Source: Ignavibacteriota bacterium (GTDB taxonomy: Bacteria; Bacteroidota; Ignavibacteria; UBA10030; SZUA-254). Taken from it: a stretch of DNA of 64,000 nt. Both the position numbers and the translations under genes were made by a program. The notes under the pieces are model-generated. The model saw only the letters and a list, made by a program, of their open reading frames with translations, was not told where the DNA came from and did no database searches. Below are positions 1 through 9,400 of this stretch, piece by piece (position 1 is the stretch's first letter; every line of letters starts with the position of its first letter). The stretch spans positions 1-64,000 of the forward strand of contig JACREZ010000004.1 in assembly GCA_016212665.1 (NCBI GenBank), given 5' to 3'.

Positions 1-30
1 CAGCGTAACAAACTGCTTTCTCATCAACAT
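1..30 (-). CDS. 5' end of a protein-coding gene running off the window
   Basis: Only the first ten codons are visible (reading MLMRKQFVTL). An ATG at 30 follows a GGTGG-like ribosome site; a second ATG lies at 24. A stronger AGGAGGG at 54-60 precedes a competing ATG whose frame stops after six codons, so the exact start is unsure. The basic-then-hydrophobic beginning would suit a signal peptide. It lies downstream of the tRNA-Asp terminator, on the same strand. No function can be given. Confidence 0.35.
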   Translation of the reverse strand, partial: MLMRKQFVTL

Positions 31-114
31 TATTTCCACCCAACGTTCATCTTCCCTCCTCAAATGATTATTATTTTTGCGTCCCTCTCAAGATTCCTCT
101 CTCTAAAATAATAA

Positions 115-139
115 GAGGCTGTCCTTTTGAGACAACCCC
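115..139 (-). terminator. Intrinsic terminator after tRNA-Asp
   Basis: Read on the minus strand, the arms GGTTGTC and GACAGCC pair around a short A-rich loop and are followed by TTATTATTTT. It lies 11 bases downstream of the tRNA-Asp gene. The arm sequence also resembles ends seen in some IS families, but no transposase is nearby. Confidence 0.55.
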
Positions 140-150
140 ATTATTCTTTG

Positions 151-225
151 CGGGGCCGACGGGACTCGAACCCGCGGCCTCCTGCGTGACAGGCAGGCGC
201 TCTAACCAAACTGAGCTACGACCCC
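151..225 (-). tRNA. tRNA-Asp (anticodon GUC)
   Basis: On the minus strand a complete 75-nt cloverleaf is visible. The 7-bp acceptor stem is GGGGTCG/CGGCCCC with discriminator G. The D arm is GCTC/GAGC, the anticodon stem CCTGC/GCAGG carries loop CTGTCAC with anticodon GTC, and the T arm is GCGGG-TTCGAGT-CCCGT. The CCA end is not encoded. Confidence 0.97.
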
Positions 226-481
226 TTTGAAATTCTTTTTGTATTCACCATTTTTTCTTCCACAACCTCGTTCGACATTCTCAAAAGTGTTAGGTGTTGT
301 GTTAGGTGGTTCATTGACATGCAAATATAAGAAAAAGTACAGTAAACACAAAGCCGTTATTTTTTCTCATGTGTTGCTAATTTTTCAAATGAGGTTCTTA
401 TTGATTTGAGAAAATCCAATCTCTCTAATCTATTCAACGCCTCAGTGTTGATAAAAAGGGGATGCCTTCAATCTTTTCATC

Positions 482-1555
482 TCAACTTTTCAAGAGGTCT
501 AAGAGAGATGTATTTACATAGAGATGATACTTACCGACAAAACTTTCCCGCAAAATCTTTGCTTGGACAAGTTCGTTCAGGTATCTGCTCGCCGTTCTAT
601 AATGGACATCTAATCGTTTTCCCAAATTCACGGGAGTCATGACCGGGTGAGAAAATAACGCTTCGACCAACTCTGCGGTATATATTTTTTTATGCTTTGT
701 GCGAACATGTTCTCTTATCTTTTCAAGCAATTTCATAACCCGCAACAACGTATCCTTTGTTTGTTTGGCTTGTGAGTGGAATCCCTTGAGCATGTACAGA
801 ATGAACTCATGCCAACGCTGATGCGAATTGACTCCCTGTAGCAACGTGTAATACTCACCGCGGTTCTTGTTAATATATCCGCTGATATATAAAATCGGGA
901 GTGAGAGAAGTCCCTGTTCCATTAACGAGAGAACCATCAACATTCTCCCTGTTCGCCCGTTGCCATCAGCAAAAGGATGAATTGCTTCAAACTGGTAATG
1001 TGCAATTGCACATTTAATAAGCGGGTCAATGCCATCCTCTGCATGAAGAAAATTTTCCCAATTCCCAATCAACCCTTGTATGTTCTGTGCTGGAGGCGGA
1101 GTGTAAAGAATTTCACCCGTTGTACTGTTGGAAATTGCATTGGGAATTGTTCGATACCCCTTTTTTGCATCAGGGAGAAGTCTGCTATGCAATCCCTGAA
1201 CAAGACGGGTGGAGATTGGTATTTTTTTTATTTGTTCCGCTCCCCAAGAGATTGCTTCACGGTAGCGTAATACTTCTTTATCGAGCGGTCGTTGTTCCGC
1301 TTCAGGAAATAACTGCATCTGCAACACTTGTTCTACGGTCGTATTAATATTTTCTATGCTTGAACTTGCAACCGATTCCCTGATGATTGCGGGCGAAAGA
1401 AACAACATAGGATTCGGCACGGAAGAGGAATAACCATTCAATTCCCCTAGCTCAGTTCTTGCTCTCAACAAAACATCGAAGAACTGTTCATGTCTGAAAT
1501 TGAGAGACGGGGGAAGAAACGGTAAATCAAATGGCACGGCCGGGACAAATTTCAT
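482..1555 (-). CDS. Fic family protein (putative AMP-transferase) with C-terminal winged helix
   Basis: Fic-domain proteins usually transfer AMP from ATP to a hydroxyl of a target protein. The core motif HPFADGNGRTGR is complete near residues 193-204, with the catalytic His and the Asn/Arg residues present. An inhibitory-helix motif of the (S/T)xxxE(G/N) type (SSSIEN, about residues 64-69) lies before the core, as in self-inhibited class II Fic proteins. The N-terminus (FVPAVPFDLPFLPP) matches the Fic_N type region and the C-terminal 80 or so residues look like a winged helix. The ATG at 1555 is preferred over a TTG at 1564. Palindromic DNA sits just upstream, which fits autoregulation by the winged helix (inference). 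Target unknown. Confidence 0.9.
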   Translation of the reverse strand: MKFVPAVPFDLPFLPPSLNFRHEQFFDVLLRARTELGELNGYSSSVPNPMLFLSPAIIRESVASSSIENINTTVEQVLQMQLFPEAEQRPLDKEVLRYREAISWGAEQIKKIPISTRLVQGLHSRLLPDAKKGYRTIPNAISNSTTGEILYTPPPAQNIQGLIGNWENFLHAEDGIDPLIKCAIAHYQFEAIHPFADGNGRTGRMLMVLSLMEQGLLSLPILYISGYINKNRGEYYTLLQGVNSHQRWHEFILYMLKGFHSQAKQTKDTLLRVMKLLEKIREHVRTKHKKIYTAELVEALFSHPVMTPVNLGKRLDVHYRTASRYLNELVQAKILRESFVGKYHLYVNTSLLDLLKS

Positions 1556-1594
1556 ATAGGACAAAATACGAAAAAATATTCTGTATCGCCATTG

Positions 1595-1617
1595 ATATGT
1601 GACACCGTGTCACATAT
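1595..1617. promoter_or_regulatory. 23-bp palindrome, probable operator
   Basis: The arms ATATGTGACAC and GTGTCACATAT are perfect 11-bp complements around one central base. It lies in the 140-bp gap between the divergent fic and TMTC-like genes, about 40 bp upstream of the fic start. The core TGTGA...TCACA resembles a CRP-type site, but with seven spacer bases rather than six. Which regulator binds is unknown. Confidence 0.6.
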
Positions 1618-1631
1618 TTCTGCTGTTTTTC

Positions 1632-1650
1632 AAATAGAGGAACTCTATTT
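1632..1650. promoter_or_regulatory. 19-bp palindrome, possible second operator
   Basis: The arms AAATAGAG and CTCTATTT are perfect 8-bp complements with a GAA centre. It lies 46 bp before the ATG at 1696 and 15 bp from the other palindrome in the same divergent promoter region. A TATATT sequence shortly before the ATG could be a promoter element. Confidence 0.4.
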
Positions 1651-1695
1651 TCCTCTTGCATCAAAATTCATTTTCATTTTTTCCTATATTACAGC

Positions 1696-3933
1696 ATGAT
1701 ATTACCGCTCAAAAATAATACACTCAGGCAACTTACAATTATTCTCCTATTAGTTGTTTCTACCACGCTCGCCTATTGGAAAACATTCGATAACAAATTC
1801 CTCAACTTCGATGACAGCGGATATGTTACAAAGAACGAGCAGGTGAAATCTGGATTGTCCTGGGAGACAGTTCGCTGGGCTTTCACCTCCGTGAAAGAAA
1901 GCAACTGGCATCCTCTGACGTGGCTTTCCCACGCGCTTGATGTTTCGTTGTTTGGCGTTGACGCGAAATATCATCACGCAACCAATCTCCTCCTTCATCT
2001 TCTCAGCACGATACTATTATTTCTTGCTGTCGAGCGAATGACGAAAGCTGTTTGGCAAAGCGCGTTCGTCGCGTTTATGTTTGCGCTCCATCCGCTCCAT
2101 GTTGAGTCGGTTGCATGGGTTGCAGAACGGAAAGATGTTCTCAGCGGCTTGTTCTGGATGCTCACGTTTCTCGCGTATATACAATATCATAAAACTTCCC
2201 GAACGCAATGGTATATTTCTTCTCTCATTTTTTTTGCATTGGGATTACTTGCAAAACCGATGCTTGTCACCCTTCCATTCGTATTGCTCTTGGTAGATTA
2301 CTGGGCGTTGAACCGTTTTCAACTTCCATTTGATGTATCGCCGAAAGAGAAAAAAAACAATCTCGCCGCGTTGCAACAATGTGTCAAAGAAAAAATTCCG
2401 TTGTTCGTTCTTTCGATTGCATCAAGCATCGTTACGTTCATCGTGCAGAAACAAGGTGGAAGTATGGCGGGAACTGTTGACTTATCGTTTTCCGACAAAG
2501 CGGCAAATGCGCTTGTTTCCTACGCACAATACATCCGCAAAACGTTTCTTCCTACCGACCTTGCGGCGATGTATCCACATCCCGGCTCTCAGTTACCATT
2601 GTGGCAAATTCTGGTTTCGCTCATCCTCCTCGGAGCCATAACTGCGTTTGTCTGGCGAAGGCGACGTGAACATCAATATCTTCTCGTCGGCTGGCTGTGG
2701 TTTTTCGGAATGTTGGTTCCGGTCATCGGTCTAGTGCAGGTCGGGTTGCAGGCAATGGCTGACCGCTACATGTATCTTCCGATGATTGGTCTTTCGTTCA
2801 TGCTCGCATGGGGAATTCCTTCGCTCCTTCAACGATGGAAATTTCCTCGATTCGTTCTTCCTGCTCTATTTATAGTATCCTCTCTTTTGATGTTCGGAGG
2901 AACGTTTGTTCAAACGTCATACTGGAAAGACAGCAAAACATTGTTTGAACGGGCAATTGCCGTTACTAAAGATAATCACCTTGCGCATAACAATCTCGGC
3001 GCAGACCTTGCCGACTCTGGGAAACATGCTGAAGCATTAGTGCATCTTCGTGAAGCGTACAGGTTGAAACTGAACGGTGTTTTGATTCGAAGTAACTTAG
3101 CACGCTCGTTAGTTGCACTCGGCGAGCGTAAAGAAGCGCTTGAACATTACAAGTTTGTTCTTTCTCAAATCGGAGACGACCCAGCTTTGTATTCCCGCAT
3201 CGGGGATGTTCTCGCCGATGAAGGAAGAATTGCGGAAGCGATAGTGCATTTTCAAAAAACTCTTCAAATGGATTCCCTCGATATTTCGACACGATGTAAG
3301 CTCGCGAAACTGTACACACAAGTTTCAGAGATGGAAAAAGCGAGAACGGAATGTTCTGTTATCTTAACGCATCAGCCGAAAAATTCGCTCGCGCACGATA
3401 TTCTCGGTACCATTGCCGGAAGCGAAGGAAAATACGATGAAGCATTGAAAGAATTTTTGATTGCGCTGGAACTCGATTCATTGAACAGTGAAGCGTATCT
3501 CGACCTTGGAATTCTGTACGAAAAAACCGGGAACATTGATGGCGCGTTTACAGCATACGAGAACGCAATCCGTATCAATCCCCAATTGATGGATGCAGAA
3601 TACAAACTCGGGACACTATTCGCGCAGAAAGGTAAGCCGGTTGAAGCAGAACTCCACTTCAGGCGTTTAGTGGAACTTGAACCGGGAAATAATAAGAACA
3701 GAATTGACCTCGGAAGAATTTATACTATCAATAATAAATTTGAAGAAGCAGTCCTGCAATTTACGGTAGTGTTATTGGCAGATTCACATAACATTCTGGC
3801 GCATTATCATTACGCAAACCTTCTTGTAAAAACCGGACAGATTGAAAAAGCGAAGTACCACTTTTCTGAGGCGGTCAGAATTGAGCCGTCGTTTCAACCG
3901 GCTCAGGTTGCGTTGCAACGACTTTCAGAATAA
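1696..3933 (+). CDS. TMTC-like GT-C glycosyltransferase with TPR tail
   Basis: A multi-pass membrane protein of 745 residues. The first 410 or so residues hold about nine to eleven hydrophobic helices with motifs typical of the TMTC/DUF1736 group: LNFDDSGYV near residue 39, and HPLHVESVAWVAERKDV near residues 134-150. From about residue 420 to the end there are roughly nine tetratricopeptide repeats. Eukaryotic TMTC proteins are O-mannosyltransferases that use dolichol-phosphate-mannose; a similar use of a polyprenyl-phosphate sugar is inferred here. The convergent neighbours on the minus strand are a GT39-family protein and a DPM1-like synthase, which could supply the lipid-linked sugar. Its stop lies only four bases from the stop of the convergent gene, with no terminator between them. 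Confidence 0.75.
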   Translation: MILPLKNNTLRQLTIILLLVVSTTLAYWKTFDNKFLNFDDSGYVTKNEQVKSGLSWETVRWAFTSVKESNWHPLTWLSHALDVSLFGVDAKYHHATNLLLHLLSTILLFLAVERMTKAVWQSAFVAFMFALHPLHVESVAWVAERKDVLSGLFWMLTFLAYIQYHKTSRTQWYISSLIFFALGLLAKPMLVTLPFVLLLVDYWALNRFQLPFDVSPKEKKNNLAALQQCVKEKIPLFVLSIASSIVTFIVQKQGGSMAGTVDLSFSDKAANALVSYAQYIRKTFLPTDLAAMYPHPGSQLPLWQILVSLILLGAITAFVWRRRREHQYLLVGWLWFFGMLVPVIGLVQVGLQAMADRYMYLPMIGLSFMLAWGIPSLLQRWKFPRFVLPALFIVSSLLMFGGTFVQTSYWKDSKTLFERAIAVTKDNHLAHNNLGADLADSGKHAEALVHLREAYRLKLNGVLIRSNLARSLVALGERKEALEHYKFVLSQIGDDPALYSRIGDVLADEGRIAEAIVHFQKTLQMDSLDISTRCKLAKLYTQVSEMEKARTECSVILTHQPKNSLAHDILGTIAGSEGKYDEALKEFLIALELDSLNSEAYLDLGILYEKTGNIDGAFTAYENAIRINPQLMDAEYKLGTLFAQKGKPVEAELHFRRLVELEPGNNKNRIDLGRIYTINNKFEEAVLQFTVVLLADSHNILAHYHYANLLVKTGQIEKAKYHFSEAVRIEPSFQPAQVALQRLSE

Positions 3934-3937
3934 CACG

Positions 3938-5533
3938 TCACTGATTGTTCGGGGAGGCAGTAGATATTTTTCTCTTGTACACCACAAGACTGCTCTGCTG
4001 ATATTGATTTGTCGTCAGAGAATCTTCCCATTGCTTTGATTGAATATCGAACCCGCCTTTTATTTCATACTCATTCTTCAGCAATTGATTCAAATACGCT
4101 AAGATGAATTTCGGACTTTGCTTCTGTGTCAGCCAACTGTTTTTTGAACGGGAAAAGACAATCACTTCCGGCGGATGTTCCTGCAAATCCCGTATCGTTT
4201 CCTGCTGGTACTTCAACACAAACGGAGATTGAAGCATCAGCGGATACATGATGACAAACCGTGTCGGGCTTTTTCGTTTGGCATAAAAATAAATCTCCGG
4301 TTCGGAACCGGCAACAAACACAACATCGTCCGGCGTGGAAAGCGCCTTCACCTTTTCTGCAACGATTCCCGCTTCGTTGAACGGATTCATCGTACCGTAG
4401 AACCATTCAATCATCTCTGCGGATGATTTGGAATATTGAGGAAGGATTGGCAGCGTTACCAGCACGATGACAACAGCAAGAACGATATTTTTTTTCAGAG
4501 CAGAATGCTGTGAAAAATATTTTTTGAACTGTTCAAAGAATGAATTCAACGAGAGCGCACTGATGATTGCCAAAAACGGGACCACGATAAAGTAATAATG
4601 TCCCGCCGCGCTTTTGTAAATCGTCAGCAAAGAAATCAACAGGAGCGATGAAGAGAACCACCACTTTGCCGGACGACGAATCAGAAAAAAAATCAAGAGC
4701 AGAATCAGAATCCACCAGTTATTGAAAAACTCTTTGAGAAAGAACATCGCCGGACCGAATCCTTCAGTGGCAAACTGCGCAAAGTACCAGTTATATTCCA
4801 CTGCACACTCCCAGAATGTTTTTCCCGAATCATGCAGAAGAAACGGTGATAACAAAACGAGCGAGGAGATGACAAATCCGCCAATAGCGAAGAGAGCAGA
4901 CCGAGCATGAACAGTTTGATGTTGGTTTCGTCTGCGCGATTCAAAGAACCAGACAAGAAAAACAAACGCACAAACTGTAATTGAAATCGGTTTGAATAAA
5001 ATTGCAAGCGCACTGCAAACTCCGGCGACGAACCAAAGCAGTCCATCATTACTCCATGTTCTGTGGGAATAACAGAACAAAACGCCAAGCAACGGAAGCA
5101 ACATAAACACTTCCGTATTTGCGGCGAAGGGCGAAAGGACAGGCAACGTAAGCATCGGAGCCATGAGCCAGACCGAAACAATTCCTGTCCATCGGTTGAA
5201 TTCACGGGAAACGAGCAATCCGGTGAGCAGTAGCGTAAGCACTAAAGAGAGTGTCGCGAGAATTCTCGGCGGAAGAATTGAATCACCATCGAACAACTGA
5301 CCGAGCATGTACGTGTAAATTATCATCGGCGGTTTTTGGAGAAACGAATTCTCATACGGCATAATGTTTTGTTGCATCAGCCATGCGGAGTATGCGTATT
5401 CTCCTTCATCGCGTTCGAACGGCATTGTGAAACTGTGCCAGCGAAGAAGCAAAAAGAACAAAAGTCCGCCGAAGATGGCAAGCCATTGCGCCGTTGAAAA
5501 TTTTTCGCGGGGAAGTTGCCGGGCGTTACTCAC
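3938..5533 (-). CDS. GT39/ArnT-like membrane glycosyltransferase
   Basis: This 531-residue protein has about ten hydrophobic helices. The first periplasmic loop carries the acidic ERDEGEYAY motif (about residue 40), the hallmark of the PMT/ArnT/GT39 GT-C fold. Such enzymes transfer a sugar from a polyprenyl-phosphate donor to protein, lipid A or polysaccharide. The start is a GTG at 5533; the ATG ten bases upstream runs into a stop after five codons, and the GTG start keeps the first membrane helix. It lies 30 bases downstream of a DPM1-like synthase and is very likely co-transcribed with it. Acceptor not determinable. Confidence 0.8.
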   Translation of the reverse strand: MSNARQLPREKFSTAQWLAIFGGLLFFLLLRWHSFTMPFERDEGEYAYSAWLMQQNIMPYENSFLQKPPMIIYTYMLGQLFDGDSILPPRILATLSLVLTLLLTGLLVSREFNRWTGIVSVWLMAPMLTLPVLSPFAANTEVFMLLPLLGVLFCYSHRTWSNDGLLWFVAGVCSALAILFKPISITVCAFVFLVWFFESRRRNQHQTVHARSALFAIGGFVISSLVLLSPFLLHDSGKTFWECAVEYNWYFAQFATEGFGPAMFFLKEFFNNWWILILLLIFFLIRRPAKWWFSSSLLLISLLTIYKSAAGHYYFIVVPFLAIISALSLNSFFEQFKKYFSQHSALKKNIVLAVVIVLVTLPILPQYSKSSAEMIEWFYGTMNPFNEAGIVAEKVKALSTPDDVVFVAGSEPEIYFYAKRKSPTRFVIMYPLMLQSPFVLKYQQETIRDLQEHPPEVIVFSRSKNSWLTQKQSPKFILAYLNQLLKNEYEIKGGFDIQSKQWEDSLTTNQYQQSSLVVYKRKISTASPNNQ

Positions 5534-5563
5534 CGATGCTCATAGTTAAATCCGTACACGATT

Positions 5564-6301
5564 TTATTTCGAGAAGAAATATTTTAATGCCGTCCACACA
5601 GTTCCAAGTCCATAGCGGATACTTCTCCGAAAATTGATGCTTGAACTTTCCGGAAAGTATCTTACAGGAACCGGAATTTCTCCAATGCGAAATCCCTTTG
5701 CAACAATCTGAAACATCACCTGACTATCGAACACGAAGTCATCGGAGTTGCTCATAAAGTCAATTTGTTCAAGCACTTCGCGTTTGTACGCTCTCATTCC
5801 TGTATGCCATTCAGAAAGATTCTGTCCACTGACGATATTTTCAAACAACGAAAGCAAACGGTTGGCGACGTATTTATATTTCGGCATCCCTCCAGCCAAT
5901 GCTTCCTTGCGAGAACGAATTCTCGAACCCAACATCACATCGAAATATCCTTCCGAGATGTAACTGACAAAATACCGGATCAATTTCGGGTCGTATTGAT
6001 AATCGGGATGAAGCATGATGACAATATCGGCGTCGCGCTCTAAAGCAAGCGTGTAACATGTTTTCTGATTACCGCCGTAACCTTTGTTCCGCTCGTGACG
6101 ATGAACGAACATGCCCAACTGTGTTGCAACTTCGACCGTTCTGTCATTACTGCAATCATCCACGAGAATCATTTCGTAAACAAGTCCCTTCGGGACATCG
6201 TTGACAGTTTGTTCAAGTGTTTTTTCGGCATGATAGGCAGGAAAAACGACAACGACTTTTGGATTCGTTGTTTGAGGAGAGAGCGGTTGGTTTTCAGTCA
6301 T
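5564..6301 (-). CDS. Polyprenyl-phosphate sugar synthase (DPM1-like GT2)
   Basis: A 245-residue family 2 glycosyltransferase. Visible motifs are the nucleotide-binding VDDCSND, an acidic HPDYQYDP in place of the usual DxD region, GSRIRSRKEA, and the late DDFVFDSQ/EIPVPVRY segments seen in DPM1-like enzymes. Membrane helices are absent, so it probably acts on the inner face of the membrane, making polyprenyl-phosphate-mannose or -glucose. It is the first gene of a two-gene unit with the downstream GT39 protein, which is a plausible consumer of its product. The start is an ATG at 6301. Confidence 0.85.
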   Translation of the reverse strand: MTENQPLSPQTTNPKVVVVFPAYHAEKTLEQTVNDVPKGLVYEMILVDDCSNDRTVEVATQLGMFVHRHERNKGYGGNQKTCYTLALERDADIVIMLHPDYQYDPKLIRYFVSYISEGYFDVMLGSRIRSRKEALAGGMPKYKYVANRLLSLFENIVSGQNLSEWHTGMRAYKREVLEQIDFMSNSDDFVFDSQVMFQIVAKGFRIGEIPVPVRYFPESSSINFRRSIRYGLGTVWTALKYFFSK

Positions 6302-6366
6302 AAGCGGATTGAAAATACCAACTCATCTTCACATATCAAAAAGAAAAAGCTCGTAAACAAAAAAAA

Positions 6367-6396
6367 ATCCCGTCCTGCATTTCTGCAAGACGGGAT
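6367..6396 (-). terminator. Strong intrinsic terminator
   Basis: The arms ATCCCGTC and GACGGGAT enclose an inner TGCA/TGCA pair, and a run of Ts follows on the minus strand. It lies 100 bases after the stop of the 2.2-kb-residue secreted protein gene and upstream of the DPM1-like gene, separating the two transcripts. On the plus strand it is followed by AATTTTT, so it could work both ways. Confidence 0.85.
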
Positions 6397-6418
6397 AATT
6401 TTTCTCTGATTGGATTCG

Positions 6419-6493
6419 TGGAGTGTTGGAGTCTTGGAGTAACTTCTCGATACTCCAGAACTCCAATTCTCCATTATTCCTTTACTCCATTGG
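6419..6493. repeat. Octamer-period fold-back repeat
   Basis: Three TGGAGTNN octamers (6419-6442) face about five NCTCCANN octamers (6452-6493). The 23-base arms 6419-6441 and 6451-6473 pair with four mismatches around a 9-base loop. The element sits between the stop of the large secreted gene and its terminator. It belongs to the same style of degenerate short-period repeat seen elsewhere in the window, but with a period of 8. Confidence 0.7.
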
Positions 6494-6495
6494 TA

Positions 6496-9400
6496 CTACC
6501 GCACCAACATCATCTTCTTCACGCTGTTGAAGGTATGTTTGATACCATCGGCATCAAGTCCTTCCGCTTCGAGACGATAGAAGTACACGCCTGTGGGGAG
6601 ACTTGTCGCGTCAAATTCGATTTCCTGAAGTCCTTCTTCAAGTTCCTGATTGTTCAACAACGAACCGATTTCCTGACCGAGAAGATTAAATATCTTCAAC
6701 GTCACGTTCGACGGAACCTCAAGTTCGAATTGAATCATCGTCATCGGGTTGAACGGATTCGGGTAGTTTTGTTCTAACCGATACGTAAGCGGTTGAACAT
6801 CGCTCTGCCCGAACTTTCGCTCGAACCGTTGTAATGAGAACGCGACTTCCGGTATGCTGTGCAAGTACGATGCTTTGTACAATGATTTTCTTCCTTTTAC
6901 TGCCAAGGGCTTTGTCGAAATTGTATCAACGACAGCATTCGTAGTCGAAAGACTCTTTGAAAGGTCTTGTGAGAATTCTTTATTCAGTCGCAACATCACA
7001 CTATCGAGAACCCGTAAATAGGATCTCCCGTAGCGATAGGTTGTATCGGAAACACTTGCACTAAGTTTGACTATTTTTCGTCCCATCGTTAATACCGTGT
7101 CATAGAAATGAGAAATCTCTCTCAATGTCTTTCCGACGAGTACGCTATCACTGAAATCTGCATTCTTCGGACAAGCATACACCAGTTCGCCATACCCGGG
7201 TGTTGTGATGCCCAGGTCGCTCGCCGCGATGTTTGTTTTGAATGTAAGGAATAGAATTTGACCGTAGTTCAATGCATTTCCTATTTCTGATTCAGCAACG
7301 TTTTCACCGTACGCAGTAATATAATCTGTCGGATATTTCTGCTTTTGTTTCCTACTGTCATACTTGAGTTTTTGATCATTATACAACCAATGCTTTGCCG
7401 CGCTTGCTTTGTACGGGTGTAAAGCATCTAATTTGTAATAATACCATCCATAAATGAGCGAACTATCCGGACGTTCAACACCAGCAAGCATATACCCTGT
7501 GGGTGAATCGAACCCGCGATTTATATGGACGGAATCCCGCACGTTTCCACCGGTCGGTTTTTTCGCAAATCCGCTCTTCTGTCTTGCACCGGCTGATTTA
7601 TTATATTCACGAACAGTAAATGTTCTGAACTTTGTTGTATCAAGAATAAAGAAGTTCCCGAACACATATCCGCTTTCATCTTCATTACTTAATAACTGGA
7701 ATGAATAAGGATTTCCGTTTGCCGGTTTTGTTTGTCTCCAGTATGAATCACCTGCTTCTTTCAATGTATAGTTGTCTGCCGGTACCGGGTCGAATGAGAA
7801 GTTTCCATTTTCATCCGTCACGGTTGTCTCAGGGGCAGTATGGGAACCGACGAGAACAATTTTCTGTCCTGCAAGATATTCTTCGCAGACTTCATCAAAC
7901 GTCCCGGTGCTGTCGTAGTCACGGAATTTGTAACCGCTGACTGTACCAAACTGAACATTGGCAAAATCTTTTCCGGCATAAACGCTTCCGCTTGTCACAG
8001 ACAACGTATATGAATCTGTTGAAGGAATCGTATGATACCAATCATCTGAAGGTTGAACTTCACTTACATCATACGTTCCGGCTGTTAAACCACCGAAACT
8101 GTACTCACCGTTTGCATCGGATGAATCTTCCGCAACGAGTGAATTACCGTTCCAAAGTTGAATGAGCCAACCCTGAAGCGTTGGTTCGCCTGCATCAATG
8201 GTCGAGTCGCCATCGGTGTCCTGATACTTCGTTCCACTGATAGAACCGAGTTTGAAGTTAGCAAAATCTTTTCCGCTCACATTCGAGCCGGAAGAAATCG
8301 TCACAGCGTATGAACCTGATGCGGGGATAGTCTGAATCCATCCCGACTGTAATACTTCACTCACTGTATATGTTCCGGGCGCGAGATTACTGAACATGTA
8401 ATCACCATCGCCGGAGGTTGTATCTTTTGCAACCAATGTTTCACCGTTATACAATTCAATCACCCAACCGTTTAAAGTCGGGTCGGATGCCGTTACGCTA
8501 TCGCCTGCAATGTCTTCATATTTCTTACCGGAAATAGAAGCCGGTTGGTAATTCATGAATGTTGCATCGGCGATGCTTACCGAACCGGATTGAACTGTTA
8601 CCGAATGTGAACCGCTTTGCGGGAATGAACGAATCCATCCATTCTGCATTTGCTCGGTGATTGTCCATGTGCCTGCATCAGAAGGACCGAAAGTGAATGA
8701 ACCTGTTCCGTTCGCGTTTGTTACAACTGTCTTTGTTGAAACGCCTTTCGTTGCAACAATCGTCCAACCGGAAAGTCCTTGTTCGTTATCATCATGTATA
8801 CCATCACCGTCTGAATCCCCGATTTTCCAAACCGGAAGTGAGACACTCTGGAAATTACCAAAATTAACACCCGATACATTTTGACCGGCAGTTAAGTTAA
8901 TATCTGCAGGATTTGTACTTGTCTGTGTCCAACCATTCTGTGCAACTTCACGAACTGTATATGTTCCGGAGGTAAGATTGCTAAAAGAATAATTTCCATT
9001 TGCATCGGTTGTAGCAGAAGCAGTTGCAGAACCGGTCAAGTTGATGACCCAACCTGCCAATCCGTTATCTCCTTCATCCCGTGAACCGTTGCCGTTTTTA
9101 TCATTGTACTTTGTACCGCTGATGCTACCTTGAAGAATAGTAACATGCGCTGTTACAACACTGTCACATCCATTTGCCGCAACATATGCGTGGCTGTAAT
9201 CACCAGAGCTTGTGACCATTTGACCCCATGGTAATTCGTATGGATTTTGTTCTGTACTTACTGAAAATTCAGTAGCAGCACCGTAATTGATTGTGATGTG
9301 TGCAGTCACTGTGCTGTCACAACCATTTGAGCCGACAAACTTATGACTGTAATCGCCGGAGGTTGTTACCGTCGTATCCCACGGGAGTGAATAGGTATCA

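Noticed and set aside
115-139. IS-type terminal inverted repeat
   Set aside because: The arm resembles IS ends, but position, loop and T run fit a tRNA terminator and no transposase is nearby.
227-642. Two short plus-strand frames near tRNA-Asp
   Set aside because: They overlap the 3' end of the fic gene or AT-rich spacer and have no ribosome site or conserved features.
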